Source: an uncultured Pseudokineococcus sp. (GTDB lineage Bacteria > Actinomycetota > Actinomycetes > Actinomycetales > Quadrisphaeraceae). From it: a stretch of DNA of 64,000 nucleotides. The stretch is from NCBI RefSeq assembly GCF_947495735.1, contig NZ_CANMAA010000009.1:96028-160027 (forward strand). The letters run 5' to 3'. The notes beneath the pieces are model-generated. The model had not been told where the DNA came from and searched no databases. It worked only from the letters and a program-made list of their open reading frames with translations. The translations under genes and the position numbers were made by a program. This document shows positions 24,829 to 36,146 of this stretch, in pieces (the first letter of the stretch is position 1; each line of letters begins with the position of its first letter).

Positions 24829-25860
24829 ATGAGCGACGCCCCGACCCCCACGACCGACCGGCTGCGCCTCGGCGTCCTCGGTGCCGCGCGCATCACCGAG
24901 GAGGCGCTCACCGAGCCGGCGCGGCGCACCGGGCACCGGCTCGTCGCCGTCGCCGCGCGCGACCGCGGGCGCGCCGAGGAGCTGGCCGAGCGGGCGGGGG
25001 TCGAGCGGGTGCTCGACACCTACGAGGAGGTCCTCGCCGACCCCGAGGTGGAGGTCGTCTACGACCCGACGCCCAACGCGCTCCACGGCGTCTGGAACCT
25101 CGCCGCGGTCCGCGCCGGCAAGCACGTCCTCACCGAGAAGCCCGCCGCCGCCTGCGCCGCCGACGCGCGCGTCGTCGCCGCTGCGGCCGCGGAGGCGGGC
25201 GTCCACGTCGTCGAGGCGTTCCACCACCTGCACCACCCCGTGCACCGCCGGCTGGTCGAGCTGCTGGCCTCCGGGGAGCTCGGCGAGCTGCAGCGCGTCG
25301 AGGTGGACGTGCTCGTGCCCCCTCCGGGCGACGGCGACCCCCGCTGGTCGCTCGAGCTCGGCGGCGGCGCCCTCATGGACCTCGGGTGCTACGGCCTGCG
25401 GACCCTGCGCGCGCTCGCGCCGCTGGTCGGCGGCGACCCGGTCGTCACGGGCGCCCGCGCCGTCGAGCACCCCGCCTTCCCCGGCGTCGACGCCGAGCTC
25501 GTCGCCGACCTGGCGCTGCCCTCGGGCGCCACCGCGGTCGTGCGCAGCCTCATGGGCGGCGACGAGGTGCGCTTCTCCGCGCGCCTCGTCGGCAGCCGCG
25601 GCGAGGCCCTCGCGCCGTGCTTCATCAAGCCGCAGTGGGACGACCGCGTCGTCGTCCGCACCGGCGACGGCGAGCGCACCGAGCACCTCGGCACGCGGTC
25701 CTCCTACGACCACCAGCTCGACGCGCTGGCGCGCCTGCTGCGCGGCGCGGCAGCGCAGGACGACCCCGACCTCGGCCCCGAGGACGCCGTGGCGACGATG
25801 GAGCTCGTCGACTCCTGCTACGAGGCAGCAGGTCTCGGGCCGCGACCCGCCGTGCTCTGA
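24829..25860 (+). CDS. Gfo/Idh/MocA family NAD(P)-dependent oxidoreductase
   Basis: 343-residue two-domain oxidoreductase related to glucose-fructose oxidoreductase and trans-dihydrodiol dehydrogenase. It has the Rossmann start LRLGVLGAARI, the family EKP motif in HVLTEKPAA, AFHHLHHPVHRRL and the GGGALMDLGCYGLRTLR helix that begins the C-terminal sheet domain. It follows the SDR after 14 bp and may act with it. Substrate (a sugar, inositol or diol) is unknown. Confidence 0.88.
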   Translation: MSDAPTPTTDRLRLGVLGAARITEEALTEPARRTGHRLVAVAARDRGRAEELAERAGVERVLDTYEEVLADPEVEVVYDPTPNALHGVWNLAAVRAGKHVLTEKPAAACAADARVVAAAAAEAGVHVVEAFHHLHHPVHRRLVELLASGELGELQRVEVDVLVPPPGDGDPRWSLELGGGALMDLGCYGLRTLRALAPLVGGDPVVTGARAVEHPAFPGVDAELVADLALPSGATAVVRSLMGGDEVRFSARLVGSRGEALAPCFIKPQWDDRVVVRTGDGERTEHLGTRSSYDHQLDALARLLRGAAAQDDPDLGPEDAVATMELVDSCYEAAGLGPRPAVL

Positions 25861-25915
25861 CCGTGAGCACGGCCCGGGTGCTGGCGAGGGTGGCGCCGGC
25901 CTCACGGCCGCCGGG

Positions 25916-26086
25916 GTGGTGTCTCGCGGCGCGGCGCTCGGACTGATCGCGCTCACCGCAGAGGAGGGCGGCGGGGCCAGCACCGGCGGGGGTCTGCTCC
26001 TCGTGCTCGGCGCCCTCCTCGTCGTCGCGGGTGCCGCCGTGGGGATGGCGGCCCCCGTGGCGGGCGCCCTTGATCGACGTCCCTGA
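25916..26086 (+). CDS. Doubtful small hydrophobic ORF
   Basis: A 56-residue frame in the 325-bp gap before the PhyH gene, with GTG at 25916 or 25919 and no ribosome binding site. It contains one or two hydrophobic segments (GGGLLLVLGALLVVAGAAVG), so a small membrane peptide is conceivable, but GC-rich noise gives such frames easily. Apart from it the gap holds a TACCGT word near 26115 that could be a -10 box for the gene at 26187. Confidence 0.18.
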   Translation: MVSRGAALGLIALTAEEGGGASTGGGLLLVLGALLVVAGAAVGMAAPVAGALDRRP

Positions 26087-26186
26087 GCCGCGCCGCGACG
26101 CGCCCGGCCGGCGCGGACTACCGTCCGGGCGTGCTCGCGCGGTCGCGGGCGCCGCCAGCGAGGACGCACGCGAGAGGACTCGACCC

Positions 26187-27413
26187 ATGAGCGCTCCCAC
26201 CACGACGTCGACGCCCGCCCCGTCCGCGGGAGGGCGTGGGCCCGTCTGGTTCACCCCGCAGGACTGCCGGCTCGAGGACTTCCGCGCCCTCGTCGAGGTG
26301 ACGACCGACCTGGAGCAGTACCCGTGCGCCGAGGCGCTCGAGCAGGGCGTCCTCGTCTACGGGCCGGGCCTGGCCGAGCGGGCGGGCACGCAGGAGGGCC
26401 GCCGCGAGGTGCAGGCCGAGCTGGCGCGAGCGCTGTCCGCGGGGCCCGGCATCGTGGTCTTCCGCGGCGCACTGGCCCCCGACGTCGTCGACCGCGCCAC
26501 CGCCGTCTTCGAGGCCATGATCGCCGACCAGAGGGCCGCCGGCGTCCAGGGCGGCGACCACTTCGCCAAGCCCGGCGCCAACGACCGCGTGTGGGGCGCC
26601 GCCGACAAGCTCGCCGTGCGCGCCCCCGAGGTCTTCGCCGAGTACTACGCGAGCGACGTGCTCGCGCTCGTCTGCGAGGCGTGGCTCGGCCGCGGCTACC
26701 AGGTGACGTCGCAGGTCAACGTGGTGAACCCCGGCGGCCAGGCGCAGACGGCGCACCGCGACTACCACCTGGGCTTCATGTCGCAGGACCAGGCGCTCGC
26801 CTACCCCGCGCACGTGCACGCGCTCTCCCCGCTCCTGACGCTGCAGGGCGCCGTCGCCCACTGCGACATGCCGGTCGAGACGGGGCCGACGCTCTACCTG
26901 CCGCACTCGCACAAGCACCCGGCCGGCTACGTGGCGTTCCACCAGCCCGAGTTCCGGGCGTACTTCGACGACCACCACGTGCAGCTCCCGCTGGCGAAGG
27001 GCGACGCGGCGTTCTTCAACCCGGCGCTCTTCCACGGCGCCGGCACCAACCGGACCGCCGACGTGCGCCGCACGGCCAACCTGCTGCAGGTCTCCTCGGC
27101 CTTCGGGCGCGCGATGGAGTCGGTGGACCGCACGGCGATGAGCGAGGCCCTCTTCCCCGTCCTGGCCCGACGCTGGGCCGAGGGCGACGACGAGCGCGCG
27201 CTGCGCAACGTCGTCGCGGCCTCGGCCGAGGGCTACTCCTTCCCCACCGACCTCGACGCCGACCAGCCGGTCGGCGGGACGGCCCCGCAGACCCAGGCCG
27301 AGCTGGTGGTCCAGGCCCTCGACGAGGGCTGGGACGCCCAGCGCCTCACCGACGCCCTGCGCGCCCAGGAGAGCCGACGCCGCCCGCACGTGCGCACGTC
27401 CTCCACCGCCTGA
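26187..27413 (+). CDS. Phytanoyl-CoA dioxygenase (PhyH) family Fe(II)/2-oxoglutarate oxygenase
   Basis: 408-residue non-haem iron oxygenase. The double-stranded beta-helix ligands are visible as AHRDYHLGFM (the H-x-D pair) and the distal His in NPALFHGAGTNRT, followed by TADVRRTANLLQVS with the 2-oxoglutarate-binding arginine. The rest is helical. This longer PhyH subtype is found in actinobacteria beside sugar or natural-product genes; here the upstream SDR and MocA-like genes are on the same strand but 327 bp away. The ATG at 26187 has an AGAGGA ribosome binding site. Substrate unknown. Confidence 0.83.
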   Translation: MSAPTTTSTPAPSAGGRGPVWFTPQDCRLEDFRALVEVTTDLEQYPCAEALEQGVLVYGPGLAERAGTQEGRREVQAELARALSAGPGIVVFRGALAPDVVDRATAVFEAMIADQRAAGVQGGDHFAKPGANDRVWGAADKLAVRAPEVFAEYYASDVLALVCEAWLGRGYQVTSQVNVVNPGGQAQTAHRDYHLGFMSQDQALAYPAHVHALSPLLTLQGAVAHCDMPVETGPTLYLPHSHKHPAGYVAFHQPEFRAYFDDHHVQLPLAKGDAAFFNPALFHGAGTNRTADVRRTANLLQVSSAFGRAMESVDRTAMSEALFPVLARRWAEGDDERALRNVVAASAEGYSFPTDLDADQPVGGTAPQTQAELVVQALDEGWDAQRLTDALRAQESRRRPHVRTSSTA

Positions 27414-27509
27414 CGCCTCTCCGCCCCATCTCCTGCCCCTGCCCCCGCCCCGGCCCTGCGGCACGACGTCGACCGGGGCGGACCGCGCCGTGCTGGGACG
27501 CGGGTCCGC

Positions 27510-28685
27510 TCAGGCGGTCGCGAGGCAGTAGCCGCGCTTGACGACCGTCCTGACGACGCCGTCCGGCAGGACGGCGCGCACCCGCCCGACGGCGACGTCC
27601 ACGGCGTGGTCGCCCTCGGCCGAGGGCAGGGCGGCGAGCAGCTCGGCGCGGGGCACCACGCCACCGCCGGCCGCGGCCAGCCGGGCGAGGACGGCGAGCG
27701 GCCCGGGCGCGAGCTCGACCACGCGCCCGTCGAGGACGACGGCGCGGGCTCGCACGACGAGCTCTCCGGCACTGGTGGCCACCCGGGCGCGCGGCTCGGT
27801 CGCGAGGTGCTGGGAGAGCTCGCGCATCAGCGCCCCGAGGCGCCACCTCGCGGGCACGAGGGGCTCCACGCCGGCGGCGCGCAGCGGCGCCGCGGTGACG
27901 TCACCCACCGCGCAGGCGAGCACGCCCCCCTCGCCGGCGCCCGGCCGCCCCGCGACCATCGCCGCGACGACCTCCTCGCGGAGCCCGCGCGCGGCCGCGG
28001 CGTCGAGCAGGGCGACGGCCGCCGGGGCGGCCGTGAAGGTGAGGGCGTCCAGCGTCCGCGCCACGACGGCGTCCACGAGCCGGTCGACGGCGGCCGGGTC
28101 CCGCGGGGCGCGCCAGTGGTAGGGCGTCACCGTGCGCACCCGGGCTCCGGCGGCCACGAGCGGCTCGAGCTCCTCCGCGCCCGCGGCGCCGTGCATCTGC
28201 ACCAGCACGGAGCGGCCCGCCACGCCCTCGGCGACGAGGTGCTGGACGGCCTCCGCCGTCTGCTCGCTCGCCGCGGTCCAGTGCTCGGGGAGGCCCGCCG
28301 CGCGCAGCGCCCCGCGCGCCTTGGGGCCGCGGGCCACGACGTGGGCTCCCCGCAGGGAGGCGAGGAGGTCCTCGGCCAGGCCCGCGGCCTCCGCCGCCTC
28401 CACCCAGGCGCGCATCCCGATGCCCGTGGTGACGAGCAGCACCTCGGGCGGGTCCGCGACGGCCGCGCGCGTGTCCGCGAGCAGGTCCTCGTCCTCGGTC
28501 ACCGGCACGATGCGCATCGTCGGGGCGTGGACGACCTGCGCGCCCCGGCGCGTGAAGGTGCCGATGAGCTCGTCCGACCGCCGGTCGCTCGTCACCCCGA
28601 TCGTCACCCCCAGCAGCTGGGCGCGGTCGAGCTCGCGCACCGCGGGGCCGCCGTCGACGGGTGCGGGGGTCGTGGGGCTGGTCAT
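27510..28685 (-). CDS. nnaR: Uroporphyrinogen-III-synthase-like protein with C-terminal winged-helix (NnaR-type nitrate regulator)
   Basis: 391 residues. The N-terminal ~270 residues have the HemD fold pattern (LGVTIGVTSDRRSDEL, VLLVTTGIGMRAWVEAA, DALTFTAAPAAVALL), and the last ~90 residues form an OmpR/PhoB-like winged helix (PGPLAVLARLAAAGGGVVPRAELL, ending VRTVVKRGYCL). This architecture matches NnaR of Streptomyces/Mycobacterium, a co-activator of nitrate/nitrite assimilation genes together with GlnR, and Rv0260c of M. tuberculosis. It lies 78 bp after nirD on the same strand, the expected context. Whether it also makes uroporphyrinogen III for siroheme is unclear. A copy of the 11-mer found upstream of narK lies at 28770-28780. 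Confidence 0.85.
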   Translation of the reverse strand: MTSPTTPAPVDGGPAVRELDRAQLLGVTIGVTSDRRSDELIGTFTRRGAQVVHAPTMRIVPVTEDEDLLADTRAAVADPPEVLLVTTGIGMRAWVEAAEAAGLAEDLLASLRGAHVVARGPKARGALRAAGLPEHWTAASEQTAEAVQHLVAEGVAGRSVLVQMHGAAGAEELEPLVAAGARVRTVTPYHWRAPRDPAAVDRLVDAVVARTLDALTFTAAPAAVALLDAAAARGLREEVVAAMVAGRPGAGEGGVLACAVGDVTAAPLRAAGVEPLVPARWRLGALMRELSQHLATEPRARVATSAGELVVRARAVVLDGRVVELAPGPLAVLARLAAAGGGVVPRAELLAALPSAEGDHAVDVAVGRVRAVLPDGVVRTVVKRGYCLATA

Positions 28686-28763
28686 GGCGGTCCTCCGGCG
28701 TCGGTGCGCGGCGGCCGGGGCCCGCCGCGCTCGGCGTGCCCGGCCATGATGTCCCGCTCCGTG

Positions 28764-29168
28764 CTACAGCCGTGTTGCGCGCCGTGTCCCGGGGCCACCG
28801 GGGGCCGCCCACCTACCCGCGAGCCGCACGACGACCCGGCCGTCCTCGACCACCGCCTCGTGCCGGGCGAGGTCTCGCTGCCCGCTGCACGAGCGGCCCG
28901 TGCTCAGCTCGAACACGTTGAGGTGCAGGGGGCACACGACGACGCGGTCGTCCATCTGCCCGTCGGCGATCGGCCCGCCGGCGTGCGGGCAGACGGCGTC
29001 CAGGGCCGACAGGCGCCCGTCGCGGTGGCGGAACACGGCCACCTGCCGGCCGTCCACGACCACGGCGCGCCCCTCCCCCACGGCGAAGTCCTCGAGCGGG
29101 CCGACGTCGACGCCCGCCGCGGGCTCGGCCGTCACCACGCCGCCGCCCCCGCTGGTCGTGGCGCTCAC
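28764..29168 (-). CDS. nirD: Nitrite reductase small subunit (Rieske-type)
   Basis: 134-residue partner of NirB in assimilatory NADH-dependent nitrite reduction to ammonium. Unlike many NirD proteins that have lost the cluster ligands, this one keeps a complete Rieske pair, CPHAGGP and CPLHLNVF, so it probably carries a [2Fe-2S] cluster. The start GTG at 29168 overlaps the nirB stop (GTGA), implying translational coupling. The C-terminus is a little longer and basic. Its stop precedes nnaR by 78 bp. Confidence 0.92.
   Translation of the reverse strand: MSATTSGGGGVVTAEPAAGVDVGPLEDFAVGEGRAVVVDGRQVAVFRHRDGRLSALDAVCPHAGGPIADGQMDDRVVVCPLHLNVFELSTGRSCSGQRDLARHEAVVEDGRVVVRLAGRWAAPGGPGTRRATRL
28770..28780. 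promoter_or_regulatory. Shared 11-mer upstream of nnaR
   Basis: CCGTGTTGCGC, identical to the word at 35995-36005 upstream of narK. It lies in the final codons of nirD, 85-95 nt before the nnaR start. A CATCAT -10-like word (28746-28751, minus strand) lies between them. Candidate site for a common nitrogen regulator. Confidence 0.35.
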
Positions 29169-31834
29169 GCCGGCGCCCCGGCCGCGACGGGCGTCGCCGC
29201 GGAGCTCGAGTGCGCGTCGGCCTGCATCCCGCCGGGGGCGCCCATGGGCCGCGAGGGCACCAGCGGCAGGGGCAGCAGGGGCAGCGCGGTGCGGAACTGG
29301 CCCGGCGTCCGCGGCTCCTCCCCCTCCGCCCACGGGTCGCGGTAGGCGGCCACGGCCTCCTCCATCTCGGCGTCCAGCTGCGCCACCAGGCCGTCGGAGT
29401 CCTCCAGCAGCACCTTCTGGAGCCGCTCGATCCCCAGCCGCGGCACGAAGTCGTAGGTGCGCTCCAGCCAGTTGCCCCAGACCCGGTAGAACTGGATGAA
29501 CCTGCCCACCAGGGTGAGGACCTCCTCCGGCGAGGAGACGGTGGCCAGCAGGTCGGCCTTGCGCACGCTCGCCCCGGCGGCGCCCCCGACGTAGACCTCC
29601 CAGCGCCCCGATCCCACCGCGACGACGCCGATGTCCTTGACGTAGGCCTCCGCGCAGTTGCGGGGGCACCCCACGACGCCGAGCTTGAGCTTGGCCGGGG
29701 TCTCCAGCCCCTGGAAGCGCGTCTCGAGGTCGATGCCGAGCTGGGTGGAGTCCCCGAGGCCGAAGCGGCAGAAGTCCGTGCCGACGCAGGTCTTCACCGT
29801 GCGCGTGCTCTTGCCGTAGGCGTACCCGGACGGCATGCCGAGGTCCTTCCAGACCTCCGGCAGGTCCTCCTTCGTGATGCCGAGGAGCGCGATGCGCTGC
29901 CCGCCGGTCACCTTCACCATGCCGACGTCGTACTTCTCGGCGACGTCGGCGATCGTGCGCAGCTGGGCCGGCGTCGTCACCCCGCCCTTCATCTGCGGGA
30001 CCACGGAGAAGGTGCCGTCGCGCTGGATGTTGGCGTGGACGCGGTCGTTGATGAAGCGACCTCCGCGCTCGTCCACGAAGTCGTCCGCCCACAGCGTCCG
30101 CAGCAGCGACGTCAGCCCCATGGTGCTCTTGGCGTCGTGCTCGCCGCCGGGCGCCAGGGCCTCGAAGACGGCCGAGACGCTCAGGAGACGGCGCTCGCGG
30201 ATCTGGGCGACGAGCTCGTCCTTGCGGAGCGGCACGCCGGGCACGTACCAGTGCACCGACGGGTCCTCGGTGAGCGCGCCGTCGGCGGCCAGCTCGACCA
30301 CCTGGCCGACGAGGCTCTTGCACGAGCCGCAGCCCTTGCCGGCGCGGGTGGCGTCCATGACGCCCTTGACGCTCGTGCAGCCCCCCTCGACGGCCGAGAC
30401 GATGTCGCCCTTGGTGACCCCGTTGCAGTTGCAGACCTGGGAGTCGTCGGGCAGGTCCGCGGCGCCCTTCGCCTCGTCGCCGTCGCCGTCGCCGAGGTCG
30501 AACAGCAGGCGCAGCCGCTCCGCGGGCAGCGGGAGCTGGCGGTCGAAGGCCTGCTGCAGCACGGGGGTCTTGCGGACGTCACCGAGCAGGGTGGCCCCGA
30601 CCAGGCGGTCCTCCCGGACCACCACGGACTGGTAGACGCCCCGCGCGGAGTCCGAGAAGACGACGAGCTCGTCCCCGGCGCGCTCGGGCTCGGACAGCCC
30701 CATCGACGTGACGTCGACGCCGGCCACCTTGAGCTTCGTGCACGTCCGCGAGCCGTGGTACTCCGCCGTCGGGTCGGCGCCGGTGAGGACGTCGGCGAGC
30801 ACGCTCGCCTGCTCCCACAGCGGCGCCACCAGGCCGTAGACGACGCCGCGGTGCTGCACGCACTCGCCCACCGCGTACACGCCGTCGGGTGCGCCGCCGC
30901 CGCCCTCGGCGACGCCGGAGTCGACGCAGCGCATCTGGTCGTCGACGACGATCGCGCGCTCCACCGTCAGGCCCGCGTGCAGCGCCAGCTCGGAGTTGGG
31001 CGTGATGCCCGCCGTCAGCACGACCATGTCCGCCTCGACGTGCGTGCCGTCGGTCAGCACGACCCCCGTGGCCCGCTCCGCACCGGTCACCGCCGTGGTG
31101 CGGGTGCCGGTGTGGACGGTGACGCCGAGGTCCTCGATGGACCCGCGCAGCACCGCTCCCCCGGCGGCGTCGAGCTGCTGGTTCATCAGGTGCGCCGCGG
31201 AGTGGACGACGGTCACGTCCAGGCCGTGGGCGCGCAGCCCGTACGCGGCCTCCAGGCCGAGCAGACCTCCGCCGACGACGACCGCCCGCTGGTGCGCCTT
31301 CGCGTCGGCGAGCATCGCCCGGGTGTCGTCGAGCCCGCGGAAGCCCGTGACGCCCGGCAGCAGGCTGCCGTCCTCGCGCCGCACCCCGTCCATCGGCGGG
31401 ATGCGCGGGGAGCTGCCCGTCGCCAGCAGCAGGACGTCGTAGGGGGTCACGGCGCCCGAGGCGTCGACGACCTCCTTGGCGTGGACGTCGACCGACGTCA
31501 CCCGGACGCCGCAGCGCAGGTCGATGCCGTTCTCGGAGTACCACTCCCGCGGGTTGAGGAGGATGCCGGACTCGTCGTCCTCGCCCGCGAGGACGTGGCT
31601 GAGCATGATCCGGTTGTAGTTGCCGTAGGGCTCGTCGCCGAAGACGGTGATGTCGAACAGCTCCCCGCCGCCGCGCTCGAGCAGCTCCTCGAGGGTGCGG
31701 GCGCCGGCCATGCCGTTGCCCACGACGACGAGGCGCCGCCTCCCGCTCGTGCCGCCGCGTCGGGGGGCGGGGACCTCGGCCGCCGCCGGCTCCGCCGTCC
31801 GCTGGCTGGCGCTCGTGTCCACCGGGGCGGCCAT
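29165..31834 (-). CDS. nirB: Assimilatory nitrite reductase large subunit, siroheme [4Fe-4S]
   Basis: 889-residue multi-cofactor enzyme reducing nitrite to ammonium with NAD(P)H. Domains in order: FAD/NAD-binding pyridine nucleotide-disulphide oxidoreductase (VVVGNGMAGARTLEEL at ~32, second Rossmann AVVVGGGLLGLEAAYGL), a BFD-like [2Fe-2S] domain (VCNCNGVTKGDI with GKGCGSCKSL), then ferredoxin-like halves and the siroheme/4Fe-4S centre with KTCVGTDFCRFGLGDS and GVVGCPRNCAEAYVKDIG. All cluster cysteines are present and length is normal. The ATG at 31834 overlaps the stop of the small upstream gene (ATGA). Confidence 0.96.
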   Translation of the reverse strand: MAAPVDTSASQRTAEPAAAEVPAPRRGGTSGRRRLVVVGNGMAGARTLEELLERGGGELFDITVFGDEPYGNYNRIMLSHVLAGEDDESGILLNPREWYSENGIDLRCGVRVTSVDVHAKEVVDASGAVTPYDVLLLATGSSPRIPPMDGVRREDGSLLPGVTGFRGLDDTRAMLADAKAHQRAVVVGGGLLGLEAAYGLRAHGLDVTVVHSAAHLMNQQLDAAGGAVLRGSIEDLGVTVHTGTRTTAVTGAERATGVVLTDGTHVEADMVVLTAGITPNSELALHAGLTVERAIVVDDQMRCVDSGVAEGGGGAPDGVYAVGECVQHRGVVYGLVAPLWEQASVLADVLTGADPTAEYHGSRTCTKLKVAGVDVTSMGLSEPERAGDELVVFSDSARGVYQSVVVREDRLVGATLLGDVRKTPVLQQAFDRQLPLPAERLRLLFDLGDGDGDEAKGAADLPDDSQVCNCNGVTKGDIVSAVEGGCTSVKGVMDATRAGKGCGSCKSLVGQVVELAADGALTEDPSVHWYVPGVPLRKDELVAQIRERRLLSVSAVFEALAPGGEHDAKSTMGLTSLLRTLWADDFVDERGGRFINDRVHANIQRDGTFSVVPQMKGGVTTPAQLRTIADVAEKYDVGMVKVTGGQRIALLGITKEDLPEVWKDLGMPSGYAYGKSTRTVKTCVGTDFCRFGLGDSTQLGIDLETRFQGLETPAKLKLGVVGCPRNCAEAYVKDIGVVAVGSGRWEVYVGGAAGASVRKADLLATVSSPEEVLTLVGRFIQFYRVWGNWLERTYDFVPRLGIERLQKVLLEDSDGLVAQLDAEMEEAVAAYRDPWAEGEEPRTPGQFRTALPLLPLPLVPSRPMGAPGGMQADAHSSSAATPVAAGAPA

Positions 31835-32177
31835 CAGACCTCCACCAGCCCCAGGTCGACGACGACCGAGCCGCTGACGCCCTCGGGGGCGGCGACCTGG
31901 AGCTCGATCGACTCCCCCGACTCCACGTCCTCCACGACGCGCAGCGGCACGTGCACGTCGCTGCGGGCCCCGATCGGGAAGTACCGCATGGGCACGCCGT
32001 CGCGCAGGAGCACCGCGACGACGAGCTCGCCGGAGGAGTTGCCCCCGCGGAAGTAGAGGACCTGGGCGCGGGCGCCGTCGGGCACGACGTAGGTGAGCGC
32101 GGCGTCCAGGGGCGAGGGCTTCTCCAGGCCAGAGCCCGCGAAGGCGTGGACGCCCTGCAGGAAGCGGAAGGTGGAGC

Positions 32178-32181
<4 letters not shown>
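31834..32181 (-). CDS. Uncharacterised small protein embedded between nasA and nirB
   Basis: 115-residue soluble protein that I cannot assign to a family. It has an N-terminal hydrophilic segment (STFRFLQGVHAFAGSGLEKPSPLD) and then a beta-rich body (QVLYFRGGNSSGELVVAVLL, VVEDVESGESIELQV, SGSVVVDLGLVEV), suggesting a small beta-sandwich. No cysteines, signal peptide or membrane helix. Its ATG overlaps the nasA stop and its stop overlaps the nirB start, both as ATGA, so its production is tightly coupled to both reductases. A role as a structural partner, chaperone or electron-transfer adaptor of NasA or NirB is inferred from position only. Confidence 0.8.
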
Positions 32182-34532
<2,351 letters not shown>

Positions 34533-34534
34533 GG

Positions 34535-35905
34535 TCAGATCCGCTCGCTCGTGCCGAGGGCGCCGCGACGGGCGTAGACGGCGGCGGTCAGCGCGACGCA
34601 GAGGACGTAGAAGGCGGTGAAGGCCCACAGCGCCGGCTGCAGGGAGCCGAAGGCGGTGGAGCTCTCCGCGAAGCCGCGGTTGATGAGGAAGCCGCCGTAG
34701 GCGCCGATGCCCGCGGCGATGCCGATGCAGGCCGCCGTGACGCGCTTGGCGTAGCGCAGGGCCTCGACGTCGCCGCTCGCCACGGTGCGCCGGAAGACCG
34801 CCGGGATCATCCGGTAGACCGAGCCGTTGCCGACGCCGCTGGCGACGAAGAGCACCATGAAGGCGACGAAGAAGAGCGGCAGGCTGCTCATCCGCAGCGC
34901 GGCGACCGCCATCACCGCGCCGACCGCCAGCACCGCGAAGGCGGCGACGGTCACCCGCGCCCCGCCGACGCGGTCGGAGAGCCGGCCGCCCCAGGGCCGC
35001 ACCAGGGACCCGATGAGGGCGCCGAGGAAGGCGATGCTCAGGGTCACCTCCGGGAACTGGCTCTTCAGCAGCGTGGGGAACGCCGCGGCGTAGCCGATGA
35101 AGGAGCCGAAGGTGCCGATGTAGAGGAACGAGATGAGCCAGGTGTGCCGGTCGCGCAGCGCGACGCGCCAGGCGGCGGTGTCGGACTGCGCGTCCGACAG
35201 GTTGTCCATGAAGCGCCAGGCGCCGAGGGCGGCCAGCACCACCAGGGGGACCAGGAACAGCGCCGGGCGGGCGGTGGTGGCGGCGACGCCCGCGACGATG
35301 ACGAAGGGCACGACGGCCTGGACCACCGCGACCCCGATGTTGCCGCCGGCGGCGTTGAGGCCGAGAGCCGCGCCCTTCTCCTTCTCCGGGAAGAAGAAGG
35401 CGATGTTGCTCATCGAGGAGGCGAAGTTCCCGCCGCCGAAGCCCGCGGTCGCCGCGATGAGCAGCATCGCCCAGAACGGGGTCTGCGGGTTGTGGGCCAC
35501 GTACGCCAGTCCCGCGCAGGGGACCACGAGCAGCAGCGCCGAGATGATCGTCCAGTTGCGGCCGCCGAAGCGCCCGACCGCGAAGGAGTACGGGAAGCGG
35601 AGGGTGGCGCCGACCAGCACCGGGACCGCGGTCAGCCACAGCTGCTGGTCGAGCGTGATCGCGTAGCCGGCCGCCACGAGCACCGGCGTGGCGATCGACC
35701 ACAGCTGCCAGACGGTGAAGCCGAGGAACTCCGCCGCGATGGACCACCACAGGTTGCGGCGCGCCATGCGGCGGCCGCCGCCCCCGGACCACTGCGCCGC
35801 GTCCTCGGGGTCGAAGCGGTCCACCCACCGACCCGGTCGGGGGGCGTCGATCGTCCCGACGGGGCCGCGTGGCTCGCGGTCGGTCTCCTGCGTCTGCAGC
35901 GCCAT
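34535..35905 (-). CDS. narK: Nitrate/nitrite MFS transporter
   Basis: 456-residue member of the nitrate-nitrite porter family, importing nitrate for the nasA-nirBD pathway. It has about 12 hydrophobic helices and the glycine-rich nitrate signature in TM5 (AGFGGGNFASSMSNIAFFFPEKEKGAALGLNAAGGNIG), with a second copy-like GVGNGSVYRMIPAVF. The ATG at 35905 has a strong GGAGGAGGAGA ribosome binding site. It is the first gene of the minus-strand nitrate block and is followed after 2 bp by nasA. The upstream 240-bp gap holds its promoter. Confidence 0.93.
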   Translation of the reverse strand: MALQTQETDREPRGPVGTIDAPRPGRWVDRFDPEDAAQWSGGGGRRMARRNLWWSIAAEFLGFTVWQLWSIATPVLVAAGYAITLDQQLWLTAVPVLVGATLRFPYSFAVGRFGGRNWTIISALLLVVPCAGLAYVAHNPQTPFWAMLLIAATAGFGGGNFASSMSNIAFFFPEKEKGAALGLNAAGGNIGVAVVQAVVPFVIVAGVAATTARPALFLVPLVVLAALGAWRFMDNLSDAQSDTAAWRVALRDRHTWLISFLYIGTFGSFIGYAAAFPTLLKSQFPEVTLSIAFLGALIGSLVRPWGGRLSDRVGGARVTVAAFAVLAVGAVMAVAALRMSSLPLFFVAFMVLFVASGVGNGSVYRMIPAVFRRTVASGDVEALRYAKRVTAACIGIAAGIGAYGGFLINRGFAESSTAFGSLQPALWAFTAFYVLCVALTAAVYARRGALGTSERI

Positions 35906-35982
35906 GCGCGGTCTCCTCCTCCTCGGCCGTCCGGGGACCGGGGCGAGCGCCTCGGCACCCGGCCCCGGCGCCAGTGGGGAGG

Positions 35983-36014
35983 ACGCTAGGAACACCGTGT
36001 TGCGCGGGAGTCGC
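35983..36014 (-). promoter_or_regulatory. Predicted narK operon promoter and operator
   Basis: On the minus strand, a TAGCGT -10 box (35983-35988) follows AACAC-C-GTGTT, a perfect 5-bp inverted repeat (35991-36001), and an overlapping GCGAC-N6-GCAAC word (35999-36014) that fits the AC-N9-AC spacing of actinobacterial GlnR boxes with mismatches. CCGTGTTGCGC (35995-36005) is repeated upstream of nnaR. GlnR/NnaR control is inferred. Confidence 0.35.
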
Positions 36015-36133
36015 GCTGTGTGACGTCGGCGCGAACTCCCCCTCACAGCGACCGCGGCCGGGCGAGAGGTCGGCGGACGAGGGGCGAGCGGCCCGTGCCG
36101 CGCTCAGGGCCCGGGCACGTCGGAGGACGCCGC

Positions 36134-36139
36134 TAGCGT
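36134..36139 (+). promoter_or_regulatory. -10 box (TAGCGT) of leaderless TPR-like gene
   Basis: TAGCGT, 7 nt, then ATG at 36147, with no ribosome binding site. Confidence 0.5.
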
Positions 36140-36146
36140 CGTCGCC

